Assembly: GCF_937981445.1 (NCBI RefSeq)
Contig: NZ_CALJON010000021.1
Location: 1-37,707, forward strand
Length of the DNA stretch: 37,707 bases
DNA from: an uncultured Veillonella sp.
GTDB taxonomy: Bacteria > Bacillota > Negativicutes > Veillonellales > Veillonellaceae
Direction: 5' to 3'
Below, in pieces: positions 32,501-37,707 of this stretch; the stretch's first letter is position 1; every line of letters starts with the position of its first letter. Below the pieces are notes generated by a model. That model made no database searches. It saw nothing but the letters and a program-made list of their open reading frames with translations, and was not told where the DNA came from. Both the position numbers and the translations under genes were made by a program.

Positions 32501-33759
32501 GTGAAGGTCGTGAAATCTTCCCTGCTCATAGTGCGCTTACTGAAGAAGGCATCGAAGCCATCCTTGATAGTGATGTAAAAGAAGTTCAAGTACGCAATAA
32601 TGAAATCCATGGTATCGAAGTAGAAGCTATCGTGGAAGGTGCTGGCGTTATTGAACCTCTTAAAGATCGTATTGTAGGCCGTACGGCTGCTGAAGAACTA
32701 ATCAATAAGGAAACTGGCGAAGTAATTGTGCCGCTTAATGGGGAAATTACAGAAGAATTGGCTGATGAAGTAGTTAAACATTATGAAACAGTTAAGATTC
32801 GCTCTGTATTGACTTGCCGCTCCCCTTATGGTGTATGTATGAAGTGTTATGGTCGTGACCTTGGCACAGGCAATCAGGTACAAGTGGGTGAAGCTGTAGG
32901 TATTATTGCAGCACAATCCATCGGTGAACCTGGTACACAGCTTACCATGCGTACATTCCATACTGGTGGTGTTGCGGGCGATGACATTACCCAAGGTTTG
33001 CCACGTGTTGAAGAATTATTTGAAGCACGTCGTCCTAAACGTCATGCTATCATCAGTGAAGTGGAAGGTTCTGTTCGTGTAGTTCCTAATGATTCTAAGA
33101 AGGGCACTAATACTGTGCTTGTAACTGATAGTGAAGGGGTAGAACATGATTACCTCATTCCTTATGGTGCTCGCATTATCGTTCGCGATGGTGATGTAGT
33201 TAAATTAGGTGCGCGCTTAACAGAAGGTTCTATTAACCCTCATGATATTATGCGTGTTATGGGTACAGAAGCAACACAGCGTTACCTCGTATATGAAGTA
33301 CAAAAAGTATATAAATCTCAAGGTGTAGAAATTAATGATAAACATATTGAGGTTATTGTGCGTCAAATGCTTCATAAAGTTAAGGTAGAAGAAGCTGGTG
33401 ATGCTGACTTATTACCTGGCGATCCTATCGATGTAAATACATTTGATGAAGAAAATCGTCGCCTAGTGCTTAATGGCAAACAACCAGCTACAGGCAAACG
33501 CATCCTTCTTGGTATTACCAAGGCAGCGCTTGCAACCGATAGCTTCTTGTCTGCTGCTTCCTTCCAGGAAACAACTCGCGTATTAACTGACGCAGCTATT
33601 AAAGGCAAGATTGATCCATTGCTTGGTCTAAAAGAAAATGTTATTATCGGTAAATTGATTCCTGCTGGTACAGGTATGAGTCGCTACCGTAAAATTAATG
33701 TTGTCAAAAAAGAACCACGCATTGAAGACTTAGTAGAAACAATCGAAGTAACAGAATAA
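29557..33759 (+). CDS. rpoC: DNA-directed RNA polymerase subunit beta'
   Basis: The beta' subunit carries the catalytic Mg2+ of RNA polymerase in NADFDGDQM. The 1400-residue product starts at GTG 29557 (AAGGGA upstream) and has the N-terminal zinc ribbon (CHCGKYKRIRHKGVVCDKCG), the bridge/trigger-loop region near GARGNKQQIRQLAGMRGLM, and the second zinc site with CRSPYGVCMKC. No large insertion was noticed. A terminator follows directly. Confidence 0.98.
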   Translation: MLDVNEFDSMRIGLASPEQILEWSYGEVKKPETINYRTLKPERDGLFCERIFGPTKDWECHCGKYKRIRHKGVVCDKCGVEVTRAKVRRERMGHIVLATPVSHIWYFKGIPSRMGLILDISPRSLERVLYFAAYIVVDPGNTPLMKRQLLSETEFREYEAQFNNEEYKINGKNIEIETVAQRRDRLAILNEAKRKIAANDALAANTDIPEEEKVFEELTREEKFELGAVEEVEFVCIDMGAEAIKSLLSELDLDTLNAELRNELETVSGQRKVRAVRRLEVVEAFRQSGNKPEWMIMDVVPVIPPELRPMVQLDGGRFATSDLNDLYRRVINRNNRLKRLLDLGAPDIIVRNEKRMLQEAVDALIDNGRRGRPVTGPGNRPLKSLSDMLKGKQGRFRQNLLGKRVDYSGRSVIVVGPELKMHQCGLPKEMALELFKPFVMKRLVERGQASNIKAAKRQVERIGAGVWEALEEVIKEHPVLLNRAPTLHRLGIQAFEPILWEGRAIKLHPLVCTAFNADFDGDQMACHLPLSVEAQSEARTLMLSSHNILSTKDGKPVAVPSQDMILGTYYLTVVRQHTKEKAKYFANYDEVMLAYDSGVIGLQDVLYIREEGYGRVETTAGRLIFNNALYPELRQYEQQEDGHYTLGRVMDKRMVGKLVDQCFQLFGNEKTAELLDRVKSLGYSYARRAGMTIAIADIKVPVEKAGILQKADEDVEKVSRLYRRGHMSEDERYRKTIQLWTQATEDVTDAMMDTMMRDQEGFNPVYMMAISGARGNKQQIRQLAGMRGLMADPSGRIIDLPIKANFKEGLTVLDYFTSSHGARKGLADTALRTADSGYLTRRLVDVSQDVIVREEDCDVVGIDLVRERARLASSPRQALALLKDKLIGRVLDKDVVDPATGELLLAGETILSEADLLVLADHKVTDIALRGAHLGSDSDINHSNLIQKISLGESDEGIRHTLRETMVQNMLGKDTVNAVVDSEGREIFPAHSALTEEGIEAILDSDVKEVQVRNNEIHGIEVEAIVEGAGVIEPLKDRIVGRTAAEELINKETGEVIVPLNGEITEELADEVVKHYETVKIRSVLTCRSPYGVCMKCYGRDLGTGNQVQVGEAVGIIAAQSIGEPGTQLTMRTFHTGGVAGDDITQGLPRVEELFEARRPKRHAIISEVEGSVRVVPNDSKKGTNTVLVTDSEGVEHDYLIPYGARIIVRDGDVVKLGARLTEGSINPHDIMRVMGTEATQRYLVYEVQKVYKSQGVEINDKHIEVIVRQMLHKVKVEEAGDADLLPGDPIDVNTFDEENRRLVLNGKQPATGKRILLGITKAALATDSFLSAASFQETTRVLTDAAIKGKIDPLLGLKENVIIGKLIPAGTGMSRYRKINVVKKEPRIEDLVETIEVTE

Positions 33760-33783
33760 TAGTATTTTGTGAACATATAATTA

Positions 33784-33818
33784 GAGGCTGTCTACACTAA
33801 AAAGACGGCCTCTTTTTA
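33784..33818 (+). terminator. Rho-independent terminator after rpoC
   Basis: GAGGCTGTCT (33784-33793) pairs with AGACGGCCTC (33803-33812, one G-U pair), followed by TTTTT. Confidence 0.9.
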
Positions 33819-34004
33819 TATTTTATTTTCACTTCATGTATGCTAAAAATGCAATTAACTGGAAAAAATGTATAAATTACTAAAAAATACAAGAAAATTT
33901 GCATAAAAATTAGAAAAATATTCAAAAAAACTATACTTTGAAATACACGGATGCATGTACATATAAAACATAGATAAAACAAGGATTTTCTGCTATAAAA
34001 ACAG

Positions 34005-34034
34005 TTGACATACCCTTTGGAGAAATGATAAACT
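34005..34034 (+). promoter_or_regulatory. Promoter of the L7Ae-rpsL-rpsG-fusA-tuf operon
   Basis: TTGACA (34005-34010) is followed by TGATAAACT (34026-34034), an extended -10-like element with an 18-nt spacer. An AT-rich tract upstream (33840-34000) could act as an UP element. A leader hairpin pairs GCGCTCA (34041-34047) with TGAGTGC (34062-34068). Nothing else was recognised in the gap 33819-34092. Confidence 0.7.
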
Positions 34035-34092
34035 GATATAGCGCTCAGGGAGAGGTATGCTTGAGTGCTAAATAATGTTGAGGAGTACAAAA

Positions 34093-34338
34093 ATGGAAAT
34101 TGAGCAATTAACAACTGCCCATAAGACAATCGGAGCCAAACAAACGGCGAAAGCAATCGCTCGTGGTGAAGTAGAAATGGTGTTTGTTGCCAATAACAGC
34201 GATGACCGCGTTGTATTGCCCCTTATAGAACTCTGCGAGGCAGAGGGCGTGCCTATTAACCAAGAACACTCTATGGAAGAGCTTGGCAAGGCGGGCAAGA
34301 TAAAAGTGAAAGCTGCTGCTATTGGAGTACTTCGATAA
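34093..34338 (+). CDS. rplGB: L7Ae-like kink-turn RNA-binding protein
   Basis: This 81-residue protein belongs to the L7Ae/L30e/S12e family; Bacillus YbxF, in the same position between rpoC and rpsL, binds kink-turn RNA. Family features are the N-terminal IGAKQTAKAIARGEVEMVFV and the central VANNSDDRVVLPLIELCE. The ATG at 34093 is chosen because GAGGAG lies 7 nt upstream; an in-frame ATG at 34075 has no such site. Its role in the ribosome is not settled. Confidence 0.9.
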   Translation: MEIEQLTTAHKTIGAKQTAKAIARGEVEMVFVANNSDDRVVLPLIELCEAEGVPINQEHSMEELGKAGKIKVKAAAIGVLR

Positions 34339-34415
34339 ATTCGGTAATATCTATGGCTGCACAAAGCAGTTGTAGATCAATTATAAATCTAATTGTTTGG
34401 AAAGGAGGTGCCCAA

Positions 34416-34790
34416 ATGCCAACAATCAATCAGCTAGTACGTAAAGGTCGTCAAACTTTGACTAGAAAATCCGACGCTCCTGCGCTTAAAGAATGTCCGC
34501 AGAAACGTGGTGTATGTACTCGTGTTTACACAGCTACTCCAAAGAAACCGAACTCCGCGCTTCGTAAAGTTGCCCGTGTTCGTTTAACAAATGCTATTGA
34601 AGTAACTGCGTATATCCCAGGCATTGGTCACAATTTACAGGAACACAGTGTAGTACTTATCAGAGGTGGTCGTGTTAAAGACTTACCAGGTGTGCGTTAT
34701 CACATTGTTCGCGGTGCATTGGATACAGCTGGCGTACAAAACCGTAACCAGAGTCGTTCCAAGTATGGCGCTAAAAAAGCTAAGAAATAA
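34416..34790 (+). CDS. rpsL: 30S ribosomal protein S12
   Basis: S12 sits at the decoding centre and controls translational accuracy. The start is ATG 34416 after AAAGGAGGTG, giving 124 residues beginning MPTINQLVRKGR; an in-frame upstream ATG at 34353 is a track artefact of the leader. The streptomycin-site motifs TPKKPNSALRK and GRVKDLPGVRYH are wild type. It is second in the str operon. Confidence 0.98.
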   Translation: MPTINQLVRKGRQTLTRKSDAPALKECPQKRGVCTRVYTATPKKPNSALRKVARVRLTNAIEVTAYIPGIGHNLQEHSVVLIRGGRVKDLPGVRYHIVRGALDTAGVQNRNQSRSKYGAKKAKK

Positions 34791-34831
34791 TAGCTAACAT
34801 TGTAATCACACATCGTAGAGGAGGAATTAAC

Positions 34832-35302
34832 ATGCCAAGAAAAGGCCCTGTGGTGAAGCGCGATGTACTTCCAGATCCGGTGTACAACAGCAAATTGGTT
34901 ACTCGCTTCATTAACAAAGTTATGTACGATGGCAAAAAAGGCGTAGCCGAAACTATCGTATATGATGCATTTGAAATTATTCGTTCCAAAATGGGTCAAG
35001 ACCCAATGGAAGTTTTTGATCAGGCTTTAAAAAATGTAATGCCTGTATTGGAAGTTCGCGCTCGCCGTATCGGTGGTGCTAACTACCAAGTACCAGTTGA
35101 AGTTCGTGCTGATCGTCGTCAGACCCTCGGCATCCGTTGGATGGTAGATTATGCTCGTCTTCGTGGCGAACGTACTATGAAAGAACGCTTAGCTGGTGAA
35201 TTAATGGATGCGTTCAACAACACTGGCGCAGCTATTAAGAAAAAAGATGATACTCATAAAATGGCAGAAGCTAATAAAGCATTTGCTCATTATCGTTGGT
35301 AA
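34832..35302 (+). CDS. rpsG: 30S ribosomal protein S7
   Basis: S7 nucleates assembly of the 30S head and is the usual translational repressor of the str operon. The 156-residue product is full length, with PRKGPVVKRDVLPDPVYNSK at the N-terminus and the GGANYQVPVEV and RTMKERLAGELMDA segments. The ATG at 34832 follows GAGGAGG. fusA begins 22 nt downstream. Confidence 0.98.
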   Translation: MPRKGPVVKRDVLPDPVYNSKLVTRFINKVMYDGKKGVAETIVYDAFEIIRSKMGQDPMEVFDQALKNVMPVLEVRARRIGGANYQVPVEVRADRRQTLGIRWMVDYARLRGERTMKERLAGELMDAFNNTGAAIKKKDDTHKMAEANKAFAHYRW

Positions 35303-35324
35303 TTAGTTAAGAGGAGTGACATTC

Positions 35325-37400
35325 GTGGCAAGAGAATTTTCTTTAGAGAAAACTCGTAATATTGGTATCATGGCTCACATCGATGCTGGTAAGACGACCA
35401 CAACGGAACGTATTCTTTACTATACAGGCCGAGTTCACAAGATTGGTGAAGTACATGAAGGCGCTGCAACAATGGACTGGATGGAACAAGAGCAGGAACG
35501 TGGTATTACTATCACATCCGCTGCAACAACTTGTCACTGGAAAGACCATCGCGTAAACATCATTGATACTCCTGGTCACGTTGACTTCACTGTAGAAGTA
35601 GAACGTTCGTTGCGTGTACTTGATGGTTCCGTAGCTGTATTCAGTGCTAAAGGTGGCGTTGAGCCTCAATCTGAAACAGTATGGCGTCAAGCATCAACTT
35701 ATGGCGTACCTCGTATCGCTTATGTAAATAAGATGGATACAGTTGGCGCTGACTTCTTCCGTGTTGTAGACATGATGAAAGAACGTCTTGGTGCTAATAG
35801 CGTAGCTCTTCAAGTGCCAATCGGAGCTGAAGATAGCTTCAAAGGTATCATTGATTTGATGACTATGAAAGCAGAAATTTACATCAGTGATGACGGTAAA
35901 GAATACGAAATTACTGATATTCCTGCAGAATATGAAGAAGTTGCAAATGCTCGTCGTGAAATGTTAGTTGACGCAATTGCTGAAACTGATGATGACATCA
36001 TGATGAAATACTTGGAAGGCGAAGAAATCAGCATTGATGAACTTAAAGCTGGTCTTCGTAAAGCAGTTTGTGAAAACAAATTATTCCCAGTACTTTGCGG
36101 TTCCTCTTATAAAAACAAAGGTGTGCAGATGCTTCTAGATGCAGTTATCGACTACATGCCATCTCCACTTGATATTCCAGCAATTAAAGGTGTTAACCCA
36201 GATACTGGCGCTGAAGAAACTCGCCCAGCATCCGATGATGAACCATTCTCCGCATTGGCTTTCAAAATCATGGCTGACCCTTATGTTGGTAAGTTAGCGT
36301 TCTTCCGCGTTTACTCCGGTTCCTTAGAGTCTGGTTCCTATGTGTACAACTCTACTAAAGGTAAAAAAGAACGTATCGGCCGTATCCTTCAGATGCATGC
36401 CAATACTCGTCAAGAAATTGAACGTGTATACTCTGGTGACATCGCAGCTGCGGTTGGTTTAAAAGATACAACTACTGGTGATACTCTTTGTGATGATAAA
36501 GCTCCGGTAATTCTTGAATCCATGGAATTCCCTGAACCAGTTATCTCCGTTGCAGTAGAACCTAAAACTAAAGCGGACCAAGAAAAAATGGGTATTGCTC
36601 TAGCTCGTTTGGCTGAAGAAGATCCAACTTTCAAAGTTCGTACAGATGAAGAAACTGGTCAAACAATCATCTCCGGTATGGGTGAGCTTCACCTAGACAT
36701 CATCGTTGACCGTATGAACCGTGAGTTTAAAGTTGAATGTAACGTAGGTAAACCTCAAGTTGCTTACCGCGAAACAATTCGTAAATCTGTTAAACAACAA
36801 GGTAAATTCGTACGTCAGTCCGGTGGTCGTGGTCAATACGGTGATTGCTGGTTGGAATTAATTCCTCAAGAACCAGGTGCTGGTTTCGAATTCGAAAACA
36901 AAATCGTTGGTGGTGCAATTCCTCGCGAATACATCGGACCAGTTGAAGCCGGTGTTAAAGAAGCAATGGAATCTGGTGTAGTTGCTGGCTATCCAATGGT
37001 AGACATCAAAGTAATCGTATTTGACGGTTCCTATCATGATGTTGACTCCTCTGAAATGGCCTTCAAAATCGCTGGTTCTATGGGCTTCAAAGAAGGTGCT
37101 CGTAAAGCAGACCCAGTTCTTTTAGAACCATACATGGCTGTTGAAGTTGATGTACCTGAAGAATACATGGGCGACGTTATCGGTGATTTAAACTCCCGTC
37201 GTGGTCGCATGGAAGGTATGGAAGCTCGTAATGGTAGCCAACATATCAAAGCATTCGTTCCATTGAGCGAAATGTTTGGTTATGCTACTGACCTTCGTTC
37301 CAAAACTCAAGGTCGCGGCAACTACTCTATGACAGTAGACCACTACGAAGAAGTACCTAAGAAAATAGCTGAAGAAATTCAAGTTAAGAAAAATGGCTAA
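35325..37400 (+). CDS. fusA: Elongation factor G
   Basis: EF-G is the GTPase that drives translocation. The start is GTG 35325, 8 nt after GAGGAG and giving the usual MAREFSLEKTRNIGIMAHID; a GTG at 35316 overlaps the ribosome site. The 691-residue product has the G1 motif AHIDAGKTTTTE, the switch II DTPGHVD and NKMD, and normal domains II-V. No insertion is seen. Confidence 0.98.
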   Translation: MAREFSLEKTRNIGIMAHIDAGKTTTTERILYYTGRVHKIGEVHEGAATMDWMEQEQERGITITSAATTCHWKDHRVNIIDTPGHVDFTVEVERSLRVLDGSVAVFSAKGGVEPQSETVWRQASTYGVPRIAYVNKMDTVGADFFRVVDMMKERLGANSVALQVPIGAEDSFKGIIDLMTMKAEIYISDDGKEYEITDIPAEYEEVANARREMLVDAIAETDDDIMMKYLEGEEISIDELKAGLRKAVCENKLFPVLCGSSYKNKGVQMLLDAVIDYMPSPLDIPAIKGVNPDTGAEETRPASDDEPFSALAFKIMADPYVGKLAFFRVYSGSLESGSYVYNSTKGKKERIGRILQMHANTRQEIERVYSGDIAAAVGLKDTTTGDTLCDDKAPVILESMEFPEPVISVAVEPKTKADQEKMGIALARLAEEDPTFKVRTDEETGQTIISGMGELHLDIIVDRMNREFKVECNVGKPQVAYRETIRKSVKQQGKFVRQSGGRGQYGDCWLELIPQEPGAGFEFENKIVGGAIPREYIGPVEAGVKEAMESGVVAGYPMVDIKVIVFDGSYHDVDSSEMAFKIAGSMGFKEGARKADPVLLEPYMAVEVDVPEEYMGDVIGDLNSRRGRMEGMEARNGSQHIKAFVPLSEMFGYATDLRSKTQGRGNYSMTVDHYEEVPKKIAEEIQVKKNG

Positions 37401-37457
37401 TCCCTAAGGGTTAACAGAATAAATTAGAATTTTAATTATCCGGGAGGACAATTCAAA

Positions 37458-37707
37458 ATGGCAAAAGCAAAATTTGAACGTACTAAACCGCATGTTAACA
37501 TCGGTACTATCGGTCACGTTGACCATGGTAAAACTACTCTTACTGCAGCAATCACTAAAGTTCTTGCTGATCAAGGTAAAGCTGACTTCCAAGATTACAG
37601 CATGATCGACAAAGCTCCAGAAGAACGTGAACGCGGTATCACAATCAACACTGCACATGTTGAATATGAAACTGAAAACCGTCACTATGCACACGTTGAC
37701 TGCCCAG
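37458..37707 (+). CDS. tuf: Elongation factor Tu, 5' part (runs off the window)
   Basis: EF-Tu delivers aminoacyl-tRNA to the ribosome. The ATG at 37458 follows GGGAGG. The visible 83 codons read MAKAKFERTKPHVNIGTIGH and then VDHGKTTLTAAI (the G1 loop GHVDHGKT) and RGITINTAHVEY (switch I), ending in HVDCP. The rest lies beyond the window. It completes the order rpsL-rpsG-fusA-tuf. Confidence 0.98.
   Translation, partial: MAKAKFERTKPHVNIGTIGHVDHGKTTLTAAITKVLADQGKADFQDYSMIDKAPEERERGITINTAHVEYETENRHYAHVDCP

Noticed and set aside
26273..34999. Minus-strand reading frames inside rpoB, rpoC and the ribosomal genes
   Set aside because: They lie opposite strongly conserved genes, lack ribosome sites and show no recognisable protein motifs, so they are shadow frames.

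Overview
The window reads as chromosome of a low-GC anaerobic member of the Negativicutes, most likely Veillonella or a close relative. This rests on Firmicutes-type ribosomal gene clusters, an anaerobic set of enzymes (hybrid cluster protein, iron-sulfur L-serine dehydratase, oxygen-sensitive ThiH) and general protein similarity. It is inference; no 16S gene is present.

Layout. 1-55: 3' end of tRNA-Val(UAC) and its terminator. 186-1820: unrecognised membrane-anchored protein, then a block of 18-bp imperfect tandem repeats. 2173-4810: a Crp/Fnr regulator divergent from hcp. 5112-6661: sdaAB-sdaAA. 6938-13974: a tightly packed run of cca, a class B penicillin-binding protein, a divergent folD, hypA, hypB and a secreted protein with an internal repeat. 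14185-14649: a stand-alone P-loop protein resembling BrxF of type 3 BREX phage defence, with no other BREX gene in view. 15110-18514: rpmG-secE-nusG-rplK-rplA-rplJ-rplL, with two near-identical hairpins before rplK and rplA and an L10-type leader with attenuator before rplJ. 18909-20324: aspA. 20760-24805 (minus strand): thiS-thiF-thiG-thiH-tenI. 25373-33759: rpoB-rpoC under a strong promoter. 34093-37707: L7Ae-like gene, rpsL, rpsG, fusA and the start of tuf.

How the parts fit. The main block is transcription and translation machinery, but the usual rplL-rpoB adjacency is broken by about 6.8 kb holding aspA and a thiazole-synthesis operon on the opposite strand. rpoBC accordingly has its own consensus promoter and a structured leader. 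The thi operon makes the thiazole half of thiamine by the anaerobic ThiH route; its last gene is a TenI-type thiazole tautomerase swollen by two different minisatellite insertions. The serine dehydratase and aspartase feed pyruvate and fumarate, and HypA/HypB supply nickel to an enzyme encoded elsewhere.

Most worth following up: the orphan BrxF-like ATPase, the TenI with two in-frame repeat expansions, the FolD lacking the catalytic Lys and Gln beside hypA/hypB, the twin rplK/rplA hairpins, and the switch-like leader before cca. All RNA structures and promoters were found by eye, without folding or alignment software.
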